64,000 bases of DNA from Rachicladosporium sp. CCFEE 5018 (lineage: Eukaryota > Ascomycota > Dothideomycetes > Cladosporiales > Cladosporiaceae), in contig KZ111159.1 of NCBI GenBank assembly GCA_002077045.2, forward strand, positions 620,001-684,000, read 5' to 3'. The stretch's first letter is position 1; each line of letters begins with the position of its first letter. Shown here piece after piece: positions 51,958 through 62,413 of this stretch. The notes beneath the pieces are model-generated. The model was not told where the DNA came from. It did not search any database and worked only from the letters and a program-made list of their open reading frames with translations. The position numbers and the translations under genes were made by a program.

Positions 51958-54110
51958 ATGCCTTCCAAAACCGCCGACCGCACATCGGTCGACTCGCCCG
52001 CTAGCAACGACGCCATCAAAGCCCAGAACCCGCTGCAATCCGACTTCGCCGAAACCGCCAGCATGGACAGCGATGAGCGCTACCTGGTAAGGCCACAAGG
52101 CTAGCCCATCAACCCGATCTGAGTAACGCAATGAACCCGGCCGTCGCATACCAGTGAGTAATCTCATGAGGCATCAAGTATACATTGTCATGGCACGCGG
52201 GTGGCTGTTAGCTGGCATTTGACCTTCCTTACGACCCTGCTGTTGAGCTTCATTCAGTGATTGCTGGGTGAAGCTCGATGGCAGAGGCAAGGAAGGCGGG
52301 TGTCTGGCGAACGCCTGAGATCAGACCGCTGTTCAACTTGATCGCATTAGTATGCGCGGAAGGAGTTGCTATGACTATTATCGAGCGATGCTCCTACCCC
52401 CTTTCTCTTCCCTTGTGTGCGTTGTGAGTACTGACGGTTGGAAGAATGCACTTGGGTATAAGCAGGTACGTGATAGTCGTTCTTGCTAAGATCAGTGCAT
52501 ATACTAATGCGTGATCAGTCGCTGCACCGGCAGTGGAAATTCTTCGAGAGCTTCGCTGCAAGCTTTGGTAATGACGCGCGGGAGCTGTCCGTCATTATGA
52601 GCGTATGGGCTGACTTGTAACAGCGGCGTTGTACTCTGTCGGCGGCATAAGAGCCACCTTCACGATTGGTGTTGGCGCTGGAGGACCCGCGGCATACTGG
52701 TCAGTAGGGAGTGTGGACGGTCAGCAGACTCCATCATGCTGACTGATAATTACCAGGTCGAGCTATATCGTCACCTGCATTTTCGTCTTCATCACTGCGG
52801 CAGTGCTCGCCGAGATCTGCTCAGCTCTACCGGCGGCCGGCTCCATCTACTTCTGGGCAGCTGAATCCGGTGGCAAGAAATACGGAAGGCTTTTCGGCTT
52901 TGTCGTTGCGTGGTGGAGTACCACCGCCTGGACGACCTTCGTCGCCAGCGTTTGCCAGGCCGCTGCGAACTTCCTGCTCTCCGAGATACAAGTCTTCGGC
53001 TTGGACTTCTCGACCGATGTGAACGACATCAAATTTCGTGCGGTACAGTGGATCGTCTCGGAATTCATCTTGTTCATCGGAGTGGGCATGAATTACCTGA
53101 ACCCGAAGACCTACAGCTACATCTTCCGAGCTGCTACTTACATCATTTTGCTGGACTTTGCGCTAAACATGATCTGGCTGCCAATCGGAGCGTCCAAGAC
53201 CTACGGCTTCCAGGATGCCAAGTTTGTCTTCACGCAGACGTACAACGAGACTGGCGCGCCGCCTGTGTGGAATTGGATGTTGAGCTACTACGTCACCGCA
53301 GGTGTTCTGGTCGGCTTCGAAGCATCTGGTCATATCTCTGAAGAGACCGTCAATGCAAGCAAGACCGCTGCTCGCGGTATCTTCTGGTCCGCTGTCGCAT
53401 CGGCGGTCATTGGCTTCCCGTTGGTCATCATGTTCCTGTTTTGTCTGCCTGACCTCGACACGCTGTACAGCTTTGTGTCTCCGCAGCCATTCGTCGACAT
53501 CTATGCACTCGCTCTCGGCCCTCGAGCTCACGTTGTCATGAACGTGGTATGCATCCTCGGCCTCTTCTTCAACATTACAATCGCCGGCGTTGCAAGCTCT
53601 CGCCTAATCTGGGCTGTTGCACGTGATGGTGTGCTGCCGTTCAGTGGATGGATCTCGAAGGTCTCTGCCAACAAGGAGCCCAGGAATGCGGTCATCGTCA
53701 TGCATGCTGTTGCTGCGCTTCTACTCTGTACCATCCTTGCGTCGCCAGTAGCGTTCGCTTCCCTGGTCTCTGCAGCCGGCGTGCCAACAATCACGGCATA
53801 CGCGCTCATCGCATTTGGTCGCACATTCATCACGCCACATGACTTCAAGCATGCTTCATGGTCTCTGGGCAAGTGGTCTCGGCCACTGACTTTCATCACG
53901 TTCGTCTGGAACTTGTACTTGGCTTGCGTGCTGTTCTCGCCCCTATACTTCCCGGTCACTGGTGCTGGCTTCAATTACTCGCCCGTCATCTTTGCGTTTA
54001 CGACGGTCATGGGTGTTGCGACTTGGTGGTTCACTCCGGCCGAGGCGTGGTTGCCGCAGGGTCGCCTTGGAAAGGTGCACATGCTTGACCAGGAATACCA
54101 GCGAGAGTAG
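51958..54110 (+). CDS. APC-family amino acid/polyamine permease
   Basis: Five exons: 51958-52086, 52445-52465, 52519-52567, 52624-52699 and 52757-54110, giving 542 residues. Joined, the small exons read NALGYKQSLHRQWKFFESFA and ALYSVGGIRATFTIGVGAGG, as expected just before and in TM1 of fungal choline/GABA-type permeases. The first intron is long (358 bases), so another tiny exon may be hidden in it. About 12 hydrophobic segments follow, including AAVLAEICSALPAAGSIYFW (the consensus after TM2), FEASGHISEETVNASKTAAR and GVASSRLIWAVARDGVLPFS. Close fungal relatives include amino acid, GABA, choline and thiamine importers; the substrate is unknown. A 14-base triple repeat follows the stop codon. 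Confidence 0.9.
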
Positions 54111-54691
54111 ATGTGGTGACCAATGTCACGCTTGATCAGTCACGCTTGATCAGTCACGCTTGATCAGGGGAAGGGTGCGGATGAAGGGTATAAAAGGAAA
54201 GGAATAGACGGGTTGGAGGAGAGAGGTGATGCGGCGCTTCTAGACTTAAGCTGAGGCAGGTACAGAAAGCGTGGTCCTCGACATTCGTTGATCGGTTGTA
54301 CAGACACTCGCTTACTTCTAGACCTATCTTTCTCACTGTCTGGGACACCTCGCGTGTGCTGCTATGCTTGCAGCTGCGAAAGCGAATGTGACAACTAAGC
54401 CATCGTGAGAGCGCTATCGATTGTTTCGAAAGGTGAACTGAACATGTCTTCTCAGGGTCATGCCAGTGGCCATAACCCACACTCGCAGCTCAGTTTATAA
54501 TAGCATATGAAGGCATCCAGGATTTTGTGAGAAGCACGAGGACTATGCTGTCATTGCCGGTGAATATGTCCTTTCATGCTACTCTCCAATGCGGAAGCTT
54601 CCCGCGTACCTGCCGTCACTGTAGAGTCACGACCCAAAACTGTGTTATATTAGATGTCTCGACTTTCCATTTCGTCTAAGCATCCGTAAAG
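54111..54691. other. Spacer with a short tandem repeat
   Basis: 3' flank of the permease gene, with the 14-base triplication, and promoter of CDC123. No gene. Confidence 0.45.
54126..54167. repeat. Three perfect copies of a 14-base repeat
   Basis: TCACGCTTGATCAG occurs three times head to tail at 54126, 54140 and 54154, 15 bases after the permease stop codon. Each unit contains the palindrome TGATCA. It probably lies in the 3' UTR. Confidence 0.95.
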
Positions 54692-55999
54692 ATGCCAGCA
54701 CTCATAGAAGAAGACATGTCGCGAGAGTCATCGCCAGATCGCGTCCCAAGCTCGCTGCCTTTCGGACCCATCACCAAAGCGCATATACTACATTGCTCAT
54801 ACCATTCCTGGTGGCCGAAATACCGCACGATCTCCCCAAAGGCACGGCTCATCCCTCTCACACAGCCCTTTGTCGAGTATCTGCGCGCAGACGGGATCGT
54901 ACTCCCTGACGACGAGAATGATGGCGAAGTGGAGTGGTCAGATGACAGTGGAGTCTATACAGCATCAGATGATCAGGACGATGAGGAGGTCGAGAATGTT
55001 GCCGCAGACTGGCGACCAGTGCACAAATCGATCAACGACACGATCGCAAGTCTGGGCGGGAAGGCCACCCCGAAGCTCAACTGGTCAGCACCCAAGGACG
55101 CAACATGGATGAACGCGAATAGCATGGATTGCCGGACAGCAAACGATGTGTATCTCCTTCTCAAATCCTCCGACTTCATCACGCACGACCTGGAGCACGC
55201 TTATGACGATACTGAGGAAGAGGGCGTGGAGGCAAAGACCGAGTTAACACAGGATACGATACCCTTTCACCTGGTCCTCAGGAAGTCCTTCGATCTCCAC
55301 CCGTCCCTCGAATTTCGGTGCTTCGTTCGAAATCGCAAACTGATTGCGCTCTGTCAACGCGATCTGAACCACTTCGACTTCCTATTCGACATGCAGGACC
55401 ACCTACGATCGAAAATCCAGGAGTTCTTCGATGTGCGGCTACGGGATACTTTCGACGACGCGAATTTTGTCTTCGATGTCTACGTACCACCTCCGCACGA
55501 GCGAGTCTGGCTGATCGATGTGAATCCATGGGCGCCAAGAACGGATCCGCTATTGTTCAGTTGGCTGGAACTGTTGCAGCTCGAGGAGCCACCGGAGAGG
55601 GAAGAGGAATTTGAGTGGCCTGAGATGACTATCAGGGTGCCTTTCCGGCCTGCTGGGCAAGCACACGAGTCGAGCAATGCTACAACGAATGGAATCAATG
55701 ACGAAGATCGACATAACGAGACGAAGAGGATACAAGATATACTAGACGCAAGTTCCGACTCGGACTCTGACGTCGACGACGAGCTGTGGCTGCCCGAATT
55801 CCGACTAGTCAGAGAGAGCGATCCAGAGGCATACAGCTTCAGCACACCGCAGTACAGCGCGCATAAGCTACCCAAGGATGTTGTGGACGCGAGTCAGAGT
55901 GGAGAAGGCCTGCGCGAGTTTGCGCGCGATTGGCAGCAGCTACTCGACAAGCGTAAACAAGATGAGGCAGAGCTGGCAGATGGCAGTGACAACGATTGA
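54692..55999 (+). CDS. CDC123: Cdc123/D123 eIF2 assembly factor
   Basis: A 435-residue intronless protein. Family hallmarks are present in order: ITKAHILHCSYHSWWPKYRT near residue 28, the acidic VEWSDDSGVYTASDDQDDEE, PKLNWSAPKDATWMNANSMD, LRKSFDLHPSLEFRCFVRNR and KLIALCQRDLNHF. Further on come FVFDVYVPPPHERVWLIDVN and PWAPRTDPLLFSWLEL. These form an ATP-grasp-like fold that binds ATP-Mg; the Asp and Asn of LIDVNPW are the metal ligands in the family. Cdc123 promotes assembly of the eIF2 alpha-beta-gamma complex by binding the gamma subunit, so it is essential for translation initiation. The C-terminus is acidic and disordered. Length is slightly above that of yeast Cdc123. Confidence 0.95.
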   Translation: MPALIEEDMSRESSPDRVPSSLPFGPITKAHILHCSYHSWWPKYRTISPKARLIPLTQPFVEYLRADGIVLPDDENDGEVEWSDDSGVYTASDDQDDEEVENVAADWRPVHKSINDTIASLGGKATPKLNWSAPKDATWMNANSMDCRTANDVYLLLKSSDFITHDLEHAYDDTEEEGVEAKTELTQDTIPFHLVLRKSFDLHPSLEFRCFVRNRKLIALCQRDLNHFDFLFDMQDHLRSKIQEFFDVRLRDTFDDANFVFDVYVPPPHERVWLIDVNPWAPRTDPLLFSWLELLQLEEPPEREEEFEWPEMTIRVPFRPAGQAHESSNATTNGINDEDRHNETKRIQDILDASSDSDSDVDDELWLPEFRLVRESDPEAYSFSTPQYSAHKLPKDVVDASQSGEGLREFARDWQQLLDKRKQDEAELADGSDND

Positions 56000-56605
56000 G
56001 TAAGCATGCCACGCAGTGAGCCCATCTCTGATCCGAAGTCATCACTCGAGCGATATAAGGTGCCGAATGTGACGACGCGCAGAATGACAGCGCCCTCCCG
56101 AGCCTGGAGTCGCGAATGGCAATACCCCGAAATGCCCTCAACATCGCCAAGAAGACTTTTACTACAACCGAGATGCATGCAACAGTGCAGGCGATCGTGA
56201 GTGGTAAAGGTTACCACCTTGCTAGACTTCCGTCTAGTACATTTCGGCAGCTGCAACGTTCGGGTGAGTAAAACGCTTGGTAGGGGCCTTTTGAGCAAGT
56301 TTAGGCTTGGCTGGATCCACTGCAAAGACCATCTGCCATACAAACATCCTGACGCTTCTCCAATTGTATCGCGAGCAAAATCTGCTACTTTTAGTACGAT
56401 TGCGGTAGTGAAGCGCGGTGCTGCTGCGACAGTGTGAAATCGAGAACGACGGGTCTTTCGTCACGACGACCAAAATATACTAATCAGTTCTCGGCGAAGA
56501 ACTTCAACAGCAGCACTCAATACCAGTACACTCTTCAAAGTTAGAGGCACGCCCTAGACCTCCGTGGAGGACCACCTCGCTGCCCACACGCTCTGCGGCA
56601 GGATC
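56000..56605. other. Spacer upstream of the ferric reductase gene
   Basis: 3' flank of CDC123 and promoter side of the ferric reductase. No GATA-type iron-responsive cluster was noticed by eye. Confidence 0.4.
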
Positions 56606-58509
56606 ATGGCAAACGCCTTACAGGCCCGTCACATTCAGGATCACAATGCAGCGAACGCCACGCTCGTCAAGCACTGGGGTTACCCGGATCGGGTCCTTCC
56701 ATGCACGAGCTCCTGCGAATATCTCGATGCTGTGTACTGGATGCATGATGTTTCCATGGTGTACACCTTCATCATGTGGGGTGTCATACTCGGCATGCTA
56801 ACTCTATGGCTTACGATCCGAGGATGGCGAATGGGTGGACCAGCGCAGAGAGTAGGCGGGATGATTGACTGGGTGTGCAACAATGTCCAAGCAGGCAAGC
56901 GACGATTGCTGCTCGCCGATGCGCCGCTGCGCAGCTGGTTTGGGCGAGTACCGAGACTTCAAGCTGCCCTACTCGCGTGCTTGTCTGGCTATCTACTGAT
57001 CTTCTCGCTGGTCAGCATCGTCTACAAAACATGGGTCACTCCAGTAAAGGGCTACACAAATGTGTACAATACGCGCACTGGCATTGGAGGTTTCGCTGAC
57101 CGTGTCGGCGCCCTGGCATACGCGCTCACTCCGCTTACCGTTCTTCTCGCGCAACGGGAAAGTATATTGAGCCTCGTAACCGGAATACCTTACCAGCACT
57201 TTTCATTCCTGCACAAGTGGCTCGGCCGCATCATTTTCGCACAATCCTTTCTGCACACCCTCGGATGGACACTTGTCGAGACCTGGCTTTACCAGCCCCA
57301 GCCCAAGGTCTACACCGACTTCCTCAAGCAGCAGTACGCCGTCTGGGGCTGCATGGCCATGCTATTTATCACCTTCCTCACCGTCTTCAGTACGCAATGG
57401 GCGATCAAGCGGACTGGCTATGAGTTCTTCAAGTGGACTCACTGGATCATTGCCATCTTGTACATTGCCGCCTGCTGGGGACATTGGGCAAAGCTTGCGT
57501 GCTGGATGATCCCGAGTCTGCCTCTGATCTTCATCGATCAAGGCGTGAGGATGTTGAGATTACTAGCGCTACACACGGGAGTCGTCAAGGGTGGCAGTCT
57601 CGGTTTCCGTCCGGCGAATGCCGAAGTGAGGATGATCGGCGAGGGCGACGATATCGTTGCACGCATCGACTTCGACTTCGAGCACAAGGAGGCATGGCAG
57701 CCGGGCCAGCACTTCTTTCTTTGCTTTCCAGCCTTGAGCATCTGGTCTTCGCACCCTTTCACGACTGCCTCTCTGCCAGATCCTCGGAGCAACGTGCAGC
57801 ATCACACCTACTTACTTCGTGCCCGTAAGGGCCAGACGCGTCAGCTTGCCACGATAGCGCAGAGCAAGGGGACTATAGACACGATCATGACTGGTCCATA
57901 CGGCCTCGGCTTTCCGAAGTACGACACGCCGTCCTGCTGGTCGCAGGTGGTACCGGCGTCACATTTACGCTGCCCATCGCCTTCGCTGCGATCCGACAGT
58001 TGATCATTCCACAGGCTGTTGTTGACTTTGTCTGGGTGATACGACGGGCTCAGGACTTGCTTTGGCTGCCGAACGAAGTAGCTGAGTTGAAAACTATGCT
58101 CGCTGACGACATCAGCTTGCGCATCAAGATCTTTGTCACTCGCGAAAGCACGGCGCACCTTGCGCCGTGCTGTGATATCAAGCCCATGAGCGGTAGGTCC
58201 AGAGCGATCGATAGTGAGAAGACCTCCAGCCAGTCATCGTCGTTGACCGCGTCTGAGCTTTCAAGCGGAGCGGTGCTGCAGGCTTTGCTCGCTATTGACC
58301 AGCCACGATTCAGTGTAGACTTCATGCCTGACGAGCACCCGAGCATGCAGGCGGTGGTTGAAGACTTCACAGAGCGGGCGGCAACGAGAGGCGGCGATGT
58401 GCAGATACTGGGTAGTGGGCCTGAGAGCATGGGGAGTGATCTGAGGGCTGCTGTGGCGGTGATTAGGACAAGTGAGGAGGTGGACTTCTATTGGGATAGT
58501 CGAGAATAG
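56606..58509 (+). pseudogene. Ferric reductase (FRE family) with a one-base frameshift
   Basis: The frame starts at the ATG at 56606 and reads a normal FRE protein to about 57930. It has an extracellular N-terminus and TM helices, with heme-coordinating His in HKWLGRIIFAQSFLH and HWIIAILYIAACWGHW. The FAD-binding region is WQPGQHFFLCFPAL followed by SSHPFTTAS. After GPYGLGFPKYDTP the frame is wrong, giving a short non-family tail that stops at 58003. One base is missing between 57930 and 57931; in the next frame VLLVAGGTGVTFTLPIAFAA, the NAD(P)H-binding loop, continues cleanly to DFYWDSRE and the stop at 58509. A GT-AG segment of 28 bases there is too short to be an intron. Ferric reductases reduce extracellular Fe3+ and Cu2+ before uptake. 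As read, the product lacks its NADPH domain. Confidence 0.9.
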
Positions 58510-59078
58510 ACAGCTAGAGAATGAAGGTGATCACATGTCGCTGCTCTCTCATACATGCCTACTTTCACAAGCGTCGTTGCGTTGGTATGATGCTGTAGCA
58601 ATGTGCTGGTGTTGTTCCGAGTGGTTTGTTGGCCGACGTTCATCTCGGCGACGAATAACTAATGCATTTTCCGTTCGTAGGCTCAATACCGAGCGAGCAG
58701 CCCCGAAAACCGGTGAGAATTCAACCAAAGCAGTCGCTACAAAGTTCGCCAACACAACCCCTCATGAGAGCAGCTCTCTGGCCCGTGGTCACCATTTGTA
58801 GGACCGGTGACTTAACCCCAAGGTGTGGTTAAAGTGCGCATCCCTAACCCTACAGTGCCGCCACAGCGCCGCCACGCTGTGATCAGGCTCACGGAAAGCG
58901 AATCTTGTTGCTCAAAAGCCTGGGAAGATCTGCTTTATGTATACTGCTGAAACGCTATCCTGTACATATGCTCTAGACGCCGCAGCATGCTACACACTAC
59001 ACCCTTCTCACCAGCGTACATCATTCCCTGTCTTGGTCCAACAGTCTTTCCAATGTACAGTCTTCACCATATGTCCTT
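58510..59078. other. Tail-to-tail spacer, no gene seen
   Basis: Convergent 3' ends of the ferric reductase and CDF transporter genes. No gene recognised. Confidence 0.45.
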
Positions 59079-60509
59079 TCAATGCGTCCTCTCCGCGTCC
59101 ACCGCATGCCCCGTAGGTCCCTTGCTGCTGTAATCGCAAGTCACGAACGCCCGATCCACCTCATCCATACCCTCAGCGCAGTACTGCAGCGTCTCAGCCA
59201 CATCATGCGAGTACCTCAACTGCGTGTCCTCTTTCATCAGCACATCGAACTCCACCCAGATGCCGTCTCCAGCATGGTACGCCGTGACTGACTTGAAGCC
59301 TTCAACGACAGGCGAGAAACGGTAGGCGAGGTACATAGCCTTCTTCAAAAACGCCTCGTCCGCCGCTTGACCAGACAAGCGCGTGACGTTCTCAAAGGCA
59401 GTGTGGCCCCAGTCGTAGATGATGAAGAGGGAGAGGAGGCCGGCGCCGGCGGGATCGAGCCACCAGACGTTGGCTTTGAAGCCAATGTACGGGAACAGCA
59501 GGGAGAGCGAGTTGAAGATCACGTCGGTCCTGCAGTCCTGCGCTAGAGCTTGTACTTGCGTCGTCTTGATCGGTATGCAGCCGAACCAGATTATGCCTTT
59601 CAGTACAATCGTTCCGAGTAGCGCGCCGATGGCAGCCCATGGGAGTTCTTCGGCTTTGCCTTCCAGCGGTATGATTTTCTCGACGGATTCTTGCAGGATT
59701 TGCGCGAAGGAGATGACCATGATGATGCTGAAGACCATTATACCGAGCGGCTCGAGGCGTTTGCGACCGACGGGGAATTTGCGCTGGAGAGCACCAATGC
59801 GCCAGGCTACGATTTTGTTGGTCGAGTAAATAATCAGGGTACATAGCAGGTCGAGCGCGGAGTCTGCTAGGGAGGCAATGAGAGAGAGGGAGCCAGATTG
59901 CGTCGCCGCGACGAGCTTGGCCGTTAGGAGAATGATGTTGGCGATGACGTTGATGTTGATCGCCCATTTTGCTTTCTTCTCGGCCGCGCGACGCTTCTCT
60001 TGCTCCTCTTGCGGGAGGAAAGAGGCAATGTTGCCAGCCATAGTCTGCAGACCTCCCCCGCGCTCGTCCTCGCCATCGTGGTCGGGATCGGGGTCCATGG
60101 ACTCGAGAACATCGTCTGCCACTGCTGTGACAATGGCGTCAACCTCCAGCCAGTCGTTGAGGCGATCATTCACGCCCTCGTAGTATTTGCGGATCTTCTT
60201 GTCCTTGATCTCCTTGAGCTCATCGTCGCTCTTGCGGAATTTCTCCAGCTCCTGCCTATCAATGCCTTCCACTAACGCTTTCTTCAAGTCATCTCTTCGC
60301 TTGTCGGCCAATGCATGATTCGCGGCATCTTTGAAGCGCCATACATCGGGTCTTGGCTTTGCATTGCCGTTACCATTTGACCTCGCGCTTCCTCTCGACT
60401 CAACATCACCAGGTTGTGTCTTCTTTTGCGCGGTCGGGCTGCTCGGGCGATCATCGTCGAGGAAGCTTTGCTTGCGATTGTCCTTCGTCAGGTTAGACCT
60501 GCCCACCAT
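59079..60509 (-). CDS. Cation diffusion facilitator, Mn-type
   Basis: A 476-residue intronless protein from the ATG at 60509 (MVGRSNLTKDNRKQ); the frame is open seven codons further without an ATG. A long charged cytosolic N-terminus is followed by six TM helices. The TM2 metal site is in SLADSALDLL (D-X3-D) and the TM5 site in DCRTDVIFNSL (D-X3-D). Zinc CDFs have His in one of these positions; the double DxxxD pattern is the mark of the Mn-transporting CDF group. The cytosolic C-terminal domain (FKSVTAYHAGDGIWVEFDVL and TLQYCAEGMDEVDRAFVTCD) is the usual ferredoxin-like dimer module. It probably moves Mn2+ into Golgi or vacuole. It lies tail to tail with a ferric reductase gene. Confidence 0.9.
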   Translation of the reverse strand: MVGRSNLTKDNRKQSFLDDDRPSSPTAQKKTQPGDVESRGSARSNGNGNAKPRPDVWRFKDAANHALADKRRDDLKKALVEGIDRQELEKFRKSDDELKEIKDKKIRKYYEGVNDRLNDWLEVDAIVTAVADDVLESMDPDPDHDGEDERGGGLQTMAGNIASFLPQEEQEKRRAAEKKAKWAININVIANIILLTAKLVAATQSGSLSLIASLADSALDLLCTLIIYSTNKIVAWRIGALQRKFPVGRKRLEPLGIMVFSIIMVISFAQILQESVEKIIPLEGKAEELPWAAIGALLGTIVLKGIIWFGCIPIKTTQVQALAQDCRTDVIFNSLSLLFPYIGFKANVWWLDPAGAGLLSLFIIYDWGHTAFENVTRLSGQAADEAFLKKAMYLAYRFSPVVEGFKSVTAYHAGDGIWVEFDVLMKEDTQLRYSHDVAETLQYCAEGMDEVDRAFVTCDYSSKGPTGHAVDAERTH

Positions 60510-61142
60510 GACTACTATAGTAAATGGCAATGCCTATTCAGGATTAACGACGGGCAAAGGGTCAATGACTGCGCCTCAAGTGATAGAGAACAAGGAGACC
60601 ATGTAAATACTGCTGCTTCATTATTACCATCGCGGACTTCCAACTGGGATCCTTGGACACGCTCCACACGCGCTAGCAGCACCAGGACATGACGTTTGAT
60701 CGCCGTGTGATCCTGGTACCGGCAGCGGCAGCAGCCAACTTTCTGGGGAGGCACGTGTCGTTCCATCCATTTTGGGAAATTTGGAAGTGAATGATCTGGG
60801 TTGATATCCTTGGCGATCTGATCAGCAGTAACGTCGAGTCTTCTCGATGACTGCCGCAGGCTTCTTGTGCTAACATAAGTCACCTCCGGCTTTATTTGAA
60901 GACCTGTCGCCGCCCCGTGAGAGTTTTGCGGGTGGACATCGGGACAGGAACGAGGTTCAATGCACAAAAGCTTGGACATCTATGACGCTGGCGTTGACGC
61001 CGACATGACCAGACATGACTAGCTGGTGGTCGTGGACACTGACATCTTGTGGAGGAAGACAACGATAAGTGTTGAGTATATTAACTCAGGGAAAGCTTTC
61101 AATTCGTCCCTTCATCACCGCAATCCAGCTCATTCAGCCAAC
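60510..61142. other. Divergent promoter region
   Basis: About 0.6 kb between two head-to-head starts. A GTATATTAAC sequence about 70 bases upstream of the plus-strand ATG at 61143 is TATA-like. Nothing else was recognised. Confidence 0.4.
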
Positions 61143-61745
61143 ATGGCACCCTCCCATTCAGAGCTCAACAACTTCACTTCGATCTACAACCACTTAGTTT
61201 CAACTTACTCATATCCCATCCTCCCATCCCCTTCACCGAACCCGCACTCAAAGCAGATATCTCATGCGATCACAAATCTTTCACTTCATCCAACTCTCGA
61301 AGCTCTTCTACACATTCTAAATGCCGATCTATCAAGCGCTCACTTCCTATGCCGTCACATGGAGTCCGCACCAGCGTACGAAGCGATGTTTATCCATGGA
61401 CTGCTCCACAGAGTCGAAGGAGACTACAGGAACACTGATGCATGGTACGGTGATGTCAGTGAAAGTGAGGTCTTTCATAAAGTGTGGGGTAGTGATGGAG
61501 GGCTCGAGGGAGCGAAGGAATTTGTGAAGAGGGCCGAAGGGCTGAGAAAGGAGGGGAAGGGAGACAAGCAAGCGCTTGTGAAAGAGAGCGGGAGAGAGAT
61601 CGAGGCTCTGAAGGATTACCTGCTCAATAAGTTTGGGACGGAGCAAATCAAAGACGCCACTACAGTATGGGTAGGGAAGTCAGAGAAGGCGAAAGAAGCG
61701 GCGAAGAACATGGTCGTAGGTGGGGAGGGGTGGAGACAGTTTTGA
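61143..61745 (+). CDS. Conserved fungal protein of unknown function
   Basis: A 200-residue protein from the ATG at 61143; the frame is open 39 codons further, but the upstream part is not protein-like and this ATG lies just before MAPSHSELNNFTSIYN. A core helical motif FIHGLLHRVEGDYRNTDAWY is one I have seen in fungal proteins of unknown function. The downstream part is charged helix (EFVKRAEGLRKEGKGDKQAL). There is no signal peptide or TM helix, so it is probably cytosolic. No catalytic role is suggested. Confidence 0.75.
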   Translation: MAPSHSELNNFTSIYNHLVSTYSYPILPSPSPNPHSKQISHAITNLSLHPTLEALLHILNADLSSAHFLCRHMESAPAYEAMFIHGLLHRVEGDYRNTDAWYGDVSESEVFHKVWGSDGGLEGAKEFVKRAEGLRKEGKGDKQALVKESGREIEALKDYLLNKFGTEQIKDATTVWVGKSEKAKEAAKNMVVGGEGWRQF

Positions 61746-62413
61746 TGCGTCGAAGCTTGACGCGCATCGTCACACAATTTCGATCACGGCGATTTGTGAA
61801 AGTTGCCGTAGTCGACGGAGCGATTCCGAACTACCAACGCCCTATTGACTTCTCCGGAAAGTCTGCAGAGTGCCAGTGCTCCCATCAACACGGCCGGGAG
61901 AGCGGACTCTGGCACTGCGGCGTCCGTGAGCAGGCTCTTTCCAGTCCCAGGAAGACGCAAGCACTGGCTCTCGGACGTGTTGCAGTTCGGATCTGGCTAC
62001 CGTCAGTACTGTTATACTTGCGCAAGGCAAAGCCTCTCTCCTGAGAGCGGGACCATACTCAATAGTCTTGTGAAGAAGGTCCGAGCTGCACGACTCGATT
62101 GTGAGCACCAAACCTGCGGCCTAAATGGGCAATAAATTGAACAAAATGGAGGTGAGAAGCCACTTTATGCCAGCAAGTGGTGGCTTGGAATATCACGGCG
62201 CGATTTGCAGATTGGCCGCAGGGGACCAAGGAGCACAGGGGCAGATAGCACGATGCCTGGGCTATGGCATTGCGCTGCGATCAGCATCCTCCAGCAATTA
62301 AGTAGAATGATATGTTCGACGACTTTCACAGTGTTGTTACAACTCATACGTATCGCTCGTCTACCCATCCCTCCAACGCCACTCCCATGCCTTCACACTA
62401 CGGTCACATCCTT
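61746..62413. other. Tail-to-tail spacer, no gene seen
   Basis: Convergent 3' flanks of the small conserved gene and Pmt4. Short frames only. Confidence 0.45.

Noticed and set aside
57920..57947. A GT-AG segment in the ferric reductase that could be read as a tiny intron
   Set aside because: It would be only 28 bases and would delete conserved residues of the NADPH loop (VLLVA). A frameshift explains the data better.
61865..61920. A partial inverted repeat around GAGTGCCAGTG / ACTCTGGCAC
   Set aside because: Arms of only about 7-8 bases with a long loop; expected by chance in 64 kb.
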